Source: Streptacidiphilus jeojiense (GTDB taxonomy: Bacteria; Actinomycetota; Actinomycetes; Streptomycetales; Streptomycetaceae). From it: a stretch of 64,000 nucleotides of DNA. The translations under genes and the position numbers were made by a program. Location of the stretch: the NCBI RefSeq assembly GCF_000719095.1, contig NZ_JOEH01000035.1, forward strand, positions 1-64,000, read 5' to 3'. Shown here in pieces: positions 28,087 through 36,166 of the stretch. The notes below the pieces were generated by a model. That model did no database searches. It was given only the letters and a program-made list of their open reading frames with translations, and was not told where the DNA came from. Positions within the stretch are counted from its first letter, which is position 1. The number at the start of each line of letters is the position of its first letter.

Positions 28087-29609
28087 CCACAGCGATCGAC
28101 GGGACCGACTGGCCGGAGCTGGTCACCACCGCCCTGCTCGGCACCGACCGCCGTCCGCTGCCCGGCGCGGCCGACACCGACCCGGCCACCGACCCCGCCA
28201 CCGCCCTGCTGGACCGGGCCGCGCTGCACACCGTCGGCCGGCGGGCCGGCCTGCTCCCCGGACGGGCGGCACCAGCGACGCCGCCCGCCCCGGAGGACCC
28301 CAGGCCGGCCCTGCCGGAGAGCGCGTCGCAGCGCCTGGCCATGCTGCTGCCCGCCCCCGGGAGCAGCAGCGGGGCCGGCAGCCTCGCCAATGTCAACGAG
28401 CTGCTGCCGCAGTACCTGGCGGCCGCCAACACCCACGGCTACCGCGCCCCCGCACCGCTGGTGCCGCCGCTGCTGGACGCCGCCCGCGCCCGCAGCGAGC
28501 TGCGCGGCGACGCGGTGGAGCTGGCCGGCCCGCTGGGGCGTTGGCTCGCCGAACGCAACCCGGACTGGCGCTATGTGCTGCGCACCCCGGTCCGCGGTGA
28601 CGGCGGGGGCCAGGACGAGGAGCAACGGCTGTGGCAGGAGGGGCTGTTCGCCGAGCGGGTGACCTACCTCACCCGGTACCGCCGCCGCGATCCGGCCGGG
28701 GCCAGGGAACTGCTGGTCGGCAGCTGGTCCACCGAACGGGCCGAGGACCGGCTGCTGTTCCTGGACGCCCTCCAGGAGAACCTCTCCGCCGCCGACGAGC
28801 CCTTCCTGGAGTCCGCGCTCAGCGACCGCTCCAAGAACGTCCGGCTGACCGCCGCCGAACTGCTCTCCACGCTCCCCGGCTCCGCCCTGGCCGGCCGGAT
28901 GGCCGAACGCGCCCGCGCCGCGGTCGCGCTCACCACGGCCGGTGGGGGTGCGCGGCTCACCGTGCACCCGCCGACCGCCTGCGACGCCGCCATGCAGCGG
29001 GACGGCATACCCGCGACCTCTCCCACCGGACGCTCCGCACGGGCGTTCTGGCTGGGCGAGATCGTGGCCGCGACCCCGCTCGGCACCTGGTGCGAGGGGT
29101 TCGGCACCCCGGCCGAGGTACTCGCCCTGCCGGTCTCCGAGGAGTGGGCCCAGGACCTGCACGACGCCTGGGCCCGCGCGGCGGTCCGCCAGAACGACAC
29201 CGCCTGGGCCCGCGCCCTGCTGGCCGGGATCGGCCCCGGGGCCGGCACGGCGGCCAAGCTCCTGGCGGTACTGCCGCCGGACGAGCGGGCGCGCTGGACG
29301 GCGGACTTCCTGAGCGGGTCGCAGGGGCTGGGCGACGTCTTCCAGCTCCTGGTCGCCTGCCCGGCCCCCTGGCCGCCGACGCTGGCCGAGGCGGTGCTGC
29401 GGGCGCTGACCCGGGTGGCCGCGGGTGGGGGCTACCCGTGGAGCCACAGCGGGGTGCTCGGCGTGGCCGAGCGGGCGCTGCCCCCGGAGACGGCGGACCG
29501 CCTGGACGCGCTGGCCGCCGACGCGGACTCGGCCTGGGCCGAGATGTTCACCCGCCTCGCCGCAACCCTCCGCCTACGCGCCACCATGCTCTCCGAGCTC
29601 AACCCGTGA
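28083..29609 (+). CDS. DUF5691 family protein
   Basis: The 508-residue protein starts with DWPELVTTALLGTDRRPLPG, the recognisable opening of DUF5691. Its middle (ERAEDRLLFLDALQENLSAADEPFLE, DRSKNVRLTAAELLSTLPGSAL) looks like HEAT-type helical repeats. Function is unknown. It is translationally coupled to the SWIM gene, and the pair recurs with MoxR/DUF5682/VWA genes in my memory of bacterial genomes, so it is probably a scaffold or effector of the same system. Confidence 0.88.
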   Translation: MTTAIDGTDWPELVTTALLGTDRRPLPGAADTDPATDPATALLDRAALHTVGRRAGLLPGRAAPATPPAPEDPRPALPESASQRLAMLLPAPGSSSGAGSLANVNELLPQYLAAANTHGYRAPAPLVPPLLDAARARSELRGDAVELAGPLGRWLAERNPDWRYVLRTPVRGDGGGQDEEQRLWQEGLFAERVTYLTRYRRRDPAGARELLVGSWSTERAEDRLLFLDALQENLSAADEPFLESALSDRSKNVRLTAAELLSTLPGSALAGRMAERARAAVALTTAGGGARLTVHPPTACDAAMQRDGIPATSPTGRSARAFWLGEIVAATPLGTWCEGFGTPAEVLALPVSEEWAQDLHDAWARAAVRQNDTAWARALLAGIGPGAGTAAKLLAVLPPDERARWTADFLSGSQGLGDVFQLLVACPAPWPPTLAEAVLRALTRVAAGGGYPWSHSGVLGVAERALPPETADRLDALAADADSAWAEMFTRLAATLRLRATMLSELNP

Positions 29610-29614
29610 CCACC

Positions 29615-29688
29615 CAGGGGCGCGGGGAACTGCGCGACCAGCCCACTACGGAGGTGCATGGTTGGCAGCGCAGTTCCCCGCGCCCCTG
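29615..29688. repeat. Inverted pair of the GC-rich intergenic repeat, copies C and C'
   Basis: Two copies face each other with perfectly complementary 21-nt arms (29615-29635 and 29668-29688) and a 32-bp spacer carrying the CCACTACGG part. The pair fills the gap between two convergent genes (stops at 29609 and 29703) and could act as a large bidirectional terminator or cruciform. Confidence 0.85.
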
Positions 29689-29702
29689 AGGTCCGTGCAT
29701 GG

Positions 29703-30116
29703 CTACGCGGTTGCCGTGGAGCGGAGGTTGGTGGTTACCCAGGACACGATCTCGGTGGTGGTCGCGCCCGGAGTGAAGATGCCCTTGATGCCGAGTTCGG
29801 CGAGGAGGGGGATGTCGTCGTCCGGGATGATGCCGCCGACGAAGACGGTGATGTCCTCCGCCTCCCGCTCCTTCAGCAGCGCGACCACGCGTCCGCAGAG
29901 GGTCATGTGCGCGCCGGAGAGGATCGACAGGCCGATGCCGTCGGCGTCCTCCTGGATCGCGGTGTCGACGATCTGTTCGGGCGTCTGGTGCAGGCCGGTG
30001 TAGACGACCTCCATGCCCGCGTCGCGCAGCGCGCGGGCGATCACCTTGGCGCCCCGGTCGTGGCCGTCCAGGCCCGGCTTGGCCACCACCACGCGGAGAG
30101 GTCCGGACACGCCCAT
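29703..30116 (-). CDS. icmB: Cobalamin-binding small subunit of an acyl-CoA mutase (isobutyryl-CoA mutase type)
   Basis: The 137-residue protein is a stand-alone B12-binding domain with the DxHxxG lower-ligand motif in [11 protein letters not shown], plus [10 protein letters not shown] and [10 protein letters not shown]. Length and sequence fit IcmB, which pairs with a separate large subunit IcmA to interconvert isobutyryl- and n-butyryl-CoA. No large subunit is present in the window, so its partner must be elsewhere. A good GGAGG precedes the ATG. The leader carries a 14-bp tandem duplication and a palindrome. Confidence 0.85.
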   Translation of the reverse strand: MGVSGPLRVVVAKPGLDGHDRGAKVIARALRDAGMEVVYTGLHQTPEQIVDTAIQEDADGIGLSILSGAHMTLCGRVVALLKEREAEDITVFVGGIIPDDDIPLLAELGIKGIFTPGATTTEIVSWVTTNLRSTATA

Positions 30117-30128
30117 CGTTGCCTCCTT

Positions 30129-30181
30129 GATTTCGCCGCCGCGATTTCGCCGCCGCTCGCCCTCGCATGTTAACGATCGTT
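30129..30181 (-). promoter_or_regulatory. icmB leader: 14-bp tandem duplication and TetR-like palindrome
   Basis: GATTTCGCCGCCGC is repeated back to back (30129-30142, 30143-30156) just upstream of the icmB Shine-Dalgarno. At 30172-30181 lies the palindrome AACGATCGTT in a GTTAACGATCGTTC context, the size and symmetry of many TetR-family operators. The regulator is not identified. Confidence 0.45.
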
Positions 30182-30362
30182 CCCATCCGATGGGCGAACG
30201 CTACTCCCCGCGCCGGTCGCCTGCCGTTTCGCGGGCATGGGCGAGGGGAGAATCCCTTCAGAACAGACGTTCACTGCGTATTGGGCCCGGAGCCGACCTG
30301 CCGACACCCCAGCGTGTCATCCGCGTCACCCTCCGAAGGACCTCGACGGGGAGGTGCAGGCC

Positions 30363-31154
30363 ATGGGCATCCCGTTCTGCCGTGCCGTCACCCTGGCAAG
30401 AGCCGCAGGCCAGGAGGGGTCCGCGCTCGTCGGCCACCTGCTGCTGTACCCCAGCGGGATACCCCCGGAGCGCTGGCCGCTGCCCGCCCCCGCGTGTGCG
30501 CACAGCGCGGACGCCGCACCGCACACCCCGGTCCTGCTGCTGCACGGGTTGTTCGACAACCGCGCCGTGTTCAGCCGGATGCGCCGCTCGCTGGCCTCCC
30601 ACGGCTGGGAGCATGTGCACGCGCTCAACTACAACCCGATCACCGTCGACCTGCGCGAGGCCGCCGATCTCCTCGGCAGGCACGTGCGGCACACCCGCGA
30701 GGTCTACGGCGGCGAGCGGGTGGCCGTGGTCGGCCACAGCCTGGGCGGCCTGATCGCGCGCTACTACGTGCAGCGGCTCGGCGGCGACGAGCACGTCCAC
30801 ACCGTGGTGACGCTGGCCACGCCGCACGAGGGCACCCTGAGCGCCCATCTGCTGCACCCGCTGCCGATATCCCGTCAGTTGCTGCCCGGCAGCGGCGTGT
30901 TCCAGGAGCTGGGCGCCCCCGCGCCCGGCTGCACCACCCGGTTCGTGGCGTTCCGCGGCGAACACGACCCGTTGATCCTCCCGCAGCGCAGCGCCGCACT
31001 CCGCCACCCGGACCTGTGGGCGGAGAACGTCCTGGTCCTGGGCTCCGGACATGTCACTCTGCCGGTCCACCGCACCGTGATCACACAGGTGCGGGAGGTG
31101 CTGACGGGACCACAGCTGGGGGTCCTGGACGGACCGATACGACTCACCGCCTGA
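30363..31154 (+). CDS. Alpha/beta-hydrolase, lipase/esterase-like
   Basis: The 263-residue protein starts at ATG 30363 with GGGGAGG 8 bp upstream; the frame is open further but without a ribosome site. The oxyanion strand VLLLHGLFDNRAVF, the nucleophile elbow GHSLGG (VAVVGHSLGGLIARYYVQRL) and a probable acid/His pair (EHDPL; GSGHVTLP) give a complete triad. There is no obvious signal peptide. The fold resembles triacylglycerol lipases and acyltransferases; the substrate is unknown. Confidence 0.88.
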   Translation: MGIPFCRAVTLARAAGQEGSALVGHLLLYPSGIPPERWPLPAPACAHSADAAPHTPVLLLHGLFDNRAVFSRMRRSLASHGWEHVHALNYNPITVDLREAADLLGRHVRHTREVYGGERVAVVGHSLGGLIARYYVQRLGGDEHVHTVVTLATPHEGTLSAHLLHPLPISRQLLPGSGVFQELGAPAPGCTTRFVAFRGEHDPLILPQRSAALRHPDLWAENVLVLGSGHVTLPVHRTVITQVREVLTGPQLGVLDGPIRLTA

Positions 31155-31190
31155 CAATTCCCCCCATAAGTGGATACCTTTCCCGGGAGA

Positions 31191-31220
31191 TTGTGGCCGT
31201 CCCGTTACGAGGGATACAGT
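31191..31220 (+). promoter_or_regulatory. Possible promoter of the M23 peptidase gene
   Basis: TTGTGG (31191-31196), an 18-bp spacer and TACAGT (31215-31220) lie about 85 bp upstream of the start codon. I searched this leader for a c-di-AMP (ydaO) riboswitch, frequent before streptomycete wall hydrolases, and saw none. Confidence 0.4.
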
Positions 31221-31305
31221 CACGCTCAATTTCCTTCGGTTCGAGGATTGGGACTGCTGTGGTGGACGACGACGCTCCGCATCGTGCGCCGAGCGGGGGG
31301 CGTGC

Positions 31306-32475
31306 ATGACCGCCGACACCGGCTGGTACGACCACACGCAGCAACAGGAGTACTACTACCCGCAGTCGCCGCAACCGCAGTACTACTACGAACAGCAGCC
31401 ACCGCAGCAGTACTACTGGACCCCCGAACCCGAGCCCTACCCCCAGCAGTACGCCCAGCAGCAGTACCAGCCGCCCTACGAGCAGCAGCAGTACGCACAG
31501 CCGTACGAGGTCGGCTACGAGTACCCCGCGTACCAGGCGACCAGCACCATGACGGCCGTCCTCGACGAGCTGACCCCCCAGGACCTGGCCTACCTCCAGT
31601 ACCAGGACTCCGCGGTCGCCGAGGAGCCCTCCCCGTACCAGGAGGAGCCGGAGGACCTGCTGGAGGACCCGCAGCCGCTGGACGACCTGGATGACCTGGA
31701 CGACAACCCCGAGCTGCCGGAGCGGCCCCTCGCCGCCCTGCCGGAGGCACGTCCCGGTGGCCGTGCGGCGGCCCGCGCGGCGCAGAAGCGCACCAGCCGG
31801 CGCCGCTCCGCCGTCCTGACCATCGCCGTCCCCTCGGTGGCCGTTCTCGGCATCGCCGGGGCCGCGGCGGCCACCCTCGCACCGGGCAGCAGCGCCTCCG
31901 GCCACTCCAACGCCACTGCCAGCGACGCCAACTCGACGCTCACCGCGGCCGACCAGAAGGCGCAGGCGCTCGCCGCGCAGGAGGCCAAGGCCTCGGCCGA
32001 GCAGGCCAGCCGGGACCATGCCAGGCAGGCCCTGGCGCTGCGTACCGCGGCGGCCAAGAAGAAGGCCGCCGAGACCCCCAAGGTCGTGCTGCCGATCACC
32101 CAGCACGTCGGCCTCAGCGCGCTGTTCGGCCAGGCCGGCACGCACTGGATGTCCCTGCACACCGGAATCGACTTCCCGGTGAGCACCGGCACCAGCGTGC
32201 ACGCGGTGACCGACGGCACGGTCAGCACCAAGTGGAACGCCTACTACGGCAACATGCTGATACTGACCGCCCCCGACGGCACCCAGACCTGGTACTGCCA
32301 CCTCAGCGCCTACAAGGTGCGCAGCGGTTCGGTCAAGGCCGGCGACGTGATCGCCTACTCGGGCGACACCGGCAACTCCACCGGACCACACCTGCACTTC
32401 GAGGTGCACCCGGACGGCGGCGCGGCGATAGACCCGCTGCCCTGGCTGCTCGCCCACGGCCTCGACCCGCGCTGA
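31306..32475 (+). CDS. M23 (LytM) peptidoglycan endopeptidase with a Tyr/Gln-rich cytoplasmic tail
   Basis: The 389-residue protein begins with about 85 residues rich in Tyr, Gln and Pro (YYYPQSPQPQYYYEQQPPQQ), then an acidic stretch, a basic patch (KRTSRRRS) and one transmembrane helix near residue 170 (AVLTIAVPSVAVLGIAGAAAA). After an Ala/Lys coiled region comes the LytM domain with zinc ligands in LHTGIDF and HLHFEV. It should sit in the membrane with the peptidase outside, cutting stem-peptide crosslinks. Confidence 0.92.
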   Translation: MTADTGWYDHTQQQEYYYPQSPQPQYYYEQQPPQQYYWTPEPEPYPQQYAQQQYQPPYEQQQYAQPYEVGYEYPAYQATSTMTAVLDELTPQDLAYLQYQDSAVAEEPSPYQEEPEDLLEDPQPLDDLDDLDDNPELPERPLAALPEARPGGRAAARAAQKRTSRRRSAVLTIAVPSVAVLGIAGAAAATLAPGSSASGHSNATASDANSTLTAADQKAQALAAQEAKASAEQASRDHARQALALRTAAAKKKAAETPKVVLPITQHVGLSALFGQAGTHWMSLHTGIDFPVSTGTSVHAVTDGTVSTKWNAYYGNMLILTAPDGTQTWYCHLSAYKVRSGSVKAGDVIAYSGDTGNSTGPHLHFEVHPDGGAAIDPLPWLLAHGLDPR

Positions 32476-32497
32476 CGAGCCATCGGCTCACGCCGCG

Positions 32498-33292
32498 TCA
32501 GCGACGGATCGGCAGGAAGCCGAGCCGGGCCGACGCCTCCGCGGCCGCCGCCTTCACAGCTGCCGCGACCTCCGGGATCCGTTCCTCGGTCAACCGGTAG
32601 GACGGGCCCGAGGCGCTGATCGCAGCGATCAGCTGCCCGTCCTGGGCCAGCACCGGCGCGGCGACGGCGTTCAGTCCGGTCTCCAACTCCTCCACACAGT
32701 AGGCAAATCCGGCCTCCAGCGCGGTGCGCAGCTGGGTGCGGAGCAACCGCGGGTCGGTGACCGTGCCCGGGGTGAAGCGGTCGAGCCCCGGGGCGAGCCG
32801 CTCCTGGAGCGCGGCCTCCGGCAGATGGGCCAGCATCACCTTGCCGCTGGAGGTGGCGTGCAGCGGCGTCCGCTGTCCTACCCAGTTGTGGGTGGTGACC
32901 GCCGAGGGGCCGAGCACCTGGTCGATGTTGACGGCCGCGTCGCCGTCCAGGATGGCCAGGTTGATGGTCTCCGAGACCTGCGCGGCCAGCCGTTCGCAGG
33001 CCGGGCGGCTCTGCTGGGACAGGTCGAACCGCACCGTCGCCGCACCGGCCAGCCGGACCAGCCCGAGGCCGAGCCGGTACTTGCCCCGGTCCCCCGGCTG
33101 TTCCAGCAGCCCGCGCTGCTCCAGGGCCGCGGCCAGCCGGAAGGCGGTGGACTTGTGCACACCCAGCTCGGCCGCCATCTCGGTCACCCCGGCCTCACCG
33201 CGGCGGGCGACGAGTTCCAGGATGCTGACCGCCCGGTCGACCGACTGCACCGGGGAGGCAGTCGGTGCAGTGACAGCCGTGTTGTTGCTCAT
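32498..33292 (-). CDS. IclR-family transcriptional regulator of the betaine operon
   Basis: The 264-residue protein has an N-terminal winged helix-turn-helix ([22 protein letters not shown]) and a C-terminal IclR ligand domain ([36 protein letters not shown]). The start at 33292 overlaps the stop of the choline dehydrogenase gene (ATGA). It is the last gene of the catabolic operon, so it probably regulates the operon and the divergent permease. A 13-mer around its own start codon recurs near the permease promoter. Confidence 0.9.
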   Translation of the reverse strand: MSNNTAVTAPTASPVQSVDRAVSILELVARRGEAGVTEMAAELGVHKSTAFRLAAALEQRGLLEQPGDRGKYRLGLGLVRLAGAATVRFDLSQQSRPACERLAAQVSETINLAILDGDAAVNIDQVLGPSAVTTHNWVGQRTPLHATSSGKVMLAHLPEAALQERLAPGLDRFTPGTVTDPRLLRTQLRTALEAGFAYCVEELETGLNAVAAPVLAQDGQLIAAISASGPSYRLTEERIPEVAAAVKAAAAEASARLGFLPIRR

Positions 33293-34971
33293 GGCGCAAC
33301 GGTATGCCCTTCCGCGGCCTCCCGGTGCCGGTAGAAGGGGATCCGCTGCGGCTCCAGCGGGGTGTTGCCCAGCAGCAGGTCCGCGGACTTCTCGGCGAGC
33401 ATCATCACCGGGGCGTAGATGTTGCCGTTGGTGACGTAGCGCATCGCCGAGGCGTCCACCACGTGCAGCCCCTCCAGGCCGTGCACGGCCATGGAGTCCG
33501 GGTGCACCACCGACATCTCGTCGGTCCCCATCCGGCAGGTGCAGGAGGGGTGCAGGGCCGTCTCGCCGTCGCGGGCCACCCAGTCCAGGATCTGCTCGTC
33601 GGTCTCCACCGCCGGGCCGGGGGATATCTCGCCGCCGCTGAACGGGGCGAAGGCGTCCTGGCCCAGGATGCTGCGGGTGACCCGGATCGCCTCCACCCAC
33701 TCGCGCCGGTCCTGTTCGGTGGAGAGGTAGTTGAAGCGCAGCGCCGGGTGCACCCGGGGGTCCGTGGAGACGATCCGGACCGAGCCCCGGGCGTCCGAGT
33801 ACATCGGGCCGATGTGCACCTGGTAGCCGTGGCCGCCGGCCGGGGCCGAGCCGTCGTAGCGCACCGCGATCGGCAGGAAGTGGAACATCAGGTTGGGGTA
33901 GTCGACCCGGTCGTTGCCCCGGACGAAGCCGCCGCCCTCGAAGTGGTTGGTGGCGCCCGGTCCCTTGCGCAGGAACAGCCATTCGGCACCGATGAACGGC
34001 CGTCGCCACAGCTTCAGGGCGGGCTGCACCGACACCGGCTGGGTGCAGGCGTGCTGGACGTAGACCTCCAGGTGGTCCTGGAGGTTCTCGCCGACGCCCG
34101 GCAGGTGGTGCACCGGGTCGATGCCCAGCTTCGCCAGCTCGTCCGTGTTGCCGACGCCCGACAGCTGCAGCAGTTGCGGCGAGTTGATCGCACCGCCGCA
34201 GAGCACCACCCGCCCGGCGCGCACCTGTCGGGCCGCACCGCCGCGGCCCTGCCGGTACTCGACGCCGGTGGCCCGCTTCCCCTCGAACAGCACCCTGGTG
34301 ACCAGGGCACGCGTCCTGACCTCCAGGTTGGGCCGGTTCAGCACCGGGTGCAGGTAGGCCCGGGCCGCGCTGAGCCGGCGGCCCCGGTGCAGATTGCGGT
34401 CGAAGGCCGCGAAGCCCTCCTGCCGGTAGCCGTTGACATCGTCGGTGAGCGGGTAGCCGGCCTGCTGGACCGCCTCGAAGAAGGCCCCGAACAGCGGGTT
34501 GGTCGCCGGTCCGCGCTCCAGCACCAGCGGTCCGTCGTGGCCGCGGAACCCGCCGTCGGTGCCGTCGTCGGCCAGGCAGTTCTCCATCCGCTGGAAGTAC
34601 GGCAGGCAGTGGGCGTAGTCCCAGTCCTCCATCCCGGGGTCGGCGGCCCAGCGCTCGTAGTCCAGCGGGTTGCCGCGCTGGAAGATCATGCCGTTGATGC
34701 TGCTGGAGCCGCCGAGCACCTTGCCGCGGGCGTGGTAGATCCGGCGCCCGTTCATGAACGGCTCGGGCTCGGACTCGTACTTCCAGTCGTAGAAGCGGCT
34801 GCCGATGGGGAAGGTCAGCGCGGCCGGCATATGGATGAAGACGTCCCACGGGTAGTCAGGACGGCCCGCCTCCAGTACCAGCACCCGGTTGGCCGGGTCC
34901 GCGCTCAGCCGGGCCGCCAGGGCGCAGCCGGCCGAACCCCCGCCCACGATCACGAAGTCGTAGGAACTCAT
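33289..34971 (-). CDS. betA: GMC oxidoreductase, choline dehydrogenase type
   Basis: The 560-residue flavoprotein has the N-terminal FAD fold ([18 protein letters not shown]), GMC signature 1 ([18 protein letters not shown]), GMC signature 2 ([17 protein letters not shown]) and the active-site His region HPSCTCRMG. Length and sequence fit choline dehydrogenases, which oxidise choline to betaine aldehyde and glycine betaine. The neighbouring betaine-demethylation genes support that substrate. ATGA overlaps occur at both ends. Confidence 0.9.
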   Translation of the reverse strand: MSSYDFVIVGGGSAGCALAARLSADPANRVLVLEAGRPDYPWDVFIHMPAALTFPIGSRFYDWKYESEPEPFMNGRRIYHARGKVLGGSSSINGMIFQRGNPLDYERWAADPGMEDWDYAHCLPYFQRMENCLADDGTDGGFRGHDGPLVLERGPATNPLFGAFFEAVQQAGYPLTDDVNGYRQEGFAAFDRNLHRGRRLSAARAYLHPVLNRPNLEVRTRALVTRVLFEGKRATGVEYRQGRGGAARQVRAGRVVLCGGAINSPQLLQLSGVGNTDELAKLGIDPVHHLPGVGENLQDHLEVYVQHACTQPVSVQPALKLWRRPFIGAEWLFLRKGPGATNHFEGGGFVRGNDRVDYPNLMFHFLPIAVRYDGSAPAGGHGYQVHIGPMYSDARGSVRIVSTDPRVHPALRFNYLSTEQDRREWVEAIRVTRSILGQDAFAPFSGGEISPGPAVETDEQILDWVARDGETALHPSCTCRMGTDEMSVVHPDSMAVHGLEGLHVVDASAMRYVTNGNIYAPVMMLAEKSADLLLGNTPLEPQRIPFYRHREAAEGHTVAP

Positions 34972-36101
34972 CGCTCTTCCTCCTCGGCGAGTGCGGCGGT
35001 GACCCAGGCGTGGAACTCCCCGATGTGGTGCTCGCTGGGCACCAGGACGCCGCCGCGCGCGTAGCCGCGCGAGGCCATCCCCGGCTGGCAGCGCTCGCAG
35101 GCGTCGAAGTCCTGGACGTTGACGCGGTGGAACAGCTCCACCGACAGCGACAGGTCCCGTCCCGACTCCACCACCTCGGGCAGGAACAGCCAGTCGCACT
35201 CCACCACGGTCCGGTCCACGGCCAGCGGGTACATCCGGTGCACGATCACGTGGTCGGGCACCAGGTTGACGAAGACCTGCGGCTTCACCGTGATCGCGTA
35301 GTAGCGCCGGTCCTGCTCCGGCGAGACGCCGGGTATCCGGTCCGCGCCCGGGCTGCCGTCGACGGTGAACCCCTGCGCCGCGCCGGAGAACTCGGCGCCG
35401 TGGCCGACATAGGACTGGGCCGCGTAGCCGTTGCTGAACTCCGGCAGCACCTGGGTGAGTTCGGGGTGGATGGTGGCGCAGTGGTAGCACTCCATGAAGT
35501 TCTCGACGATGAGCTTCCAGTTGGCCTTCACGTCGTAGCGGATCCGCCGCCCGACGGCCAGCTCCTCGACCTGGTAGTGGCCGATGGCCCCGGCATCGCC
35601 GAGCCGCTCGGTCGCCGCGCCGACGACCTGCTCCTCGAAGGAGGGCGGGTCGTCGGCCAGGCACACCCAGACGTAGCCGAGCCACTCCCGCACCCGGACC
35701 GGGAGCAGCCCGTATGCGGTGCGGTCCACGTCAGGCATCCGGACCAGGTTGGGCGCGGCCGTCAGCCTGCCGTCCAGGCCGTAGGTCCAGGCGTGGTACG
35801 GGCACCGGAAGGCCCGCTTGACCTGGCCGGACTCCTCGGTGCAGACCAGTGCGCCGCGGTGCCGGCAGAGGTTGAGGAAGGCCCGTACCGCGCCGGTCGC
35901 GTCCCGGGTCAGCAGTACGCTCTCCCGGCCGACCTGGACCGTGCGGAAGGCGCCGGGGGATCCCAGGTCCGCGGCGCGGACCGCGCAGAACCACATCCGT
36001 TCCAGGATCAGCCGCTGCTCCCGGGCGAACACCCCGGGGTCGGTGTACGCCGCCCCGGGCAGGGTGGGCAGCAGACTGGCGGGGTGCTCGGTGACGGTCA
36101 T
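34968..36101 (-). CDS. Rieske non-heme iron oxygenase, glycine-betaine/carnitine monooxygenase type
   Basis: The 377-residue alpha subunit has an N-terminal Rieske [2Fe-2S] domain ([11 protein letters not shown] and [11 protein letters not shown]) and a catalytic domain with [22 protein letters not shown]. The iron motif is E-x2-H-x4-H, with Glu where most Rieske oxygenases have the bridging Asp. That substitution marks the CntA/GbcA branch acting on quaternary amines. With dimethylglycine oxidase next door, demethylation of glycine betaine (GbcA role) is the likely job. No reductase gene is in the window. Confidence 0.87.
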   Translation of the reverse strand: MTVTEHPASLLPTLPGAAYTDPGVFAREQRLILERMWFCAVRAADLGSPGAFRTVQVGRESVLLTRDATGAVRAFLNLCRHRGALVCTEESGQVKRAFRCPYHAWTYGLDGRLTAAPNLVRMPDVDRTAYGLLPVRVREWLGYVWVCLADDPPSFEEQVVGAATERLGDAGAIGHYQVEELAVGRRIRYDVKANWKLIVENFMECYHCATIHPELTQVLPEFSNGYAAQSYVGHGAEFSGAAQGFTVDGSPGADRIPGVSPEQDRRYYAITVKPQVFVNLVPDHVIVHRMYPLAVDRTVVECDWLFLPEVVESGRDLSLSVELFHRVNVQDFDACERCQPGMASRGYARGGVLVPSEHHIGEFHAWVTAALAEEEER

Positions 36102-36134
36102 GCCTGCCTTCCGTTCGGTGGGGACGTCCTGCTC

Positions 36135-36166
36135 GGCGCCGGATGGCCTCAGCACCGGATGGCCTC
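36135..36166 (-). repeat. 16-bp tandem duplication across the dimethylglycine oxidase stop codon
   Basis: Two adjacent 16-bp units (36151-36166 and 36135-36150) differ at only three positions, starting GAGGCCATCCGG on the minus strand. The TGA stop (36151-36149) is created at their junction. Confidence 0.75.

Noticed and set aside
31155..31305. A c-di-AMP (ydaO) riboswitch before the M23 peptidase, and likewise in 43002-43225 before NlpC/P60
   Set aside because: These wall-hydrolase classes often carry one in streptomycetes, but I could not find the conserved blocks and the leaders are short.
32498..34849. A 783-codon leftward frame that includes the IclR protein
   Set aside because: Its first two thirds are an out-of-frame reading of the choline dehydrogenase gene. 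The IclR protein starts at 33292.
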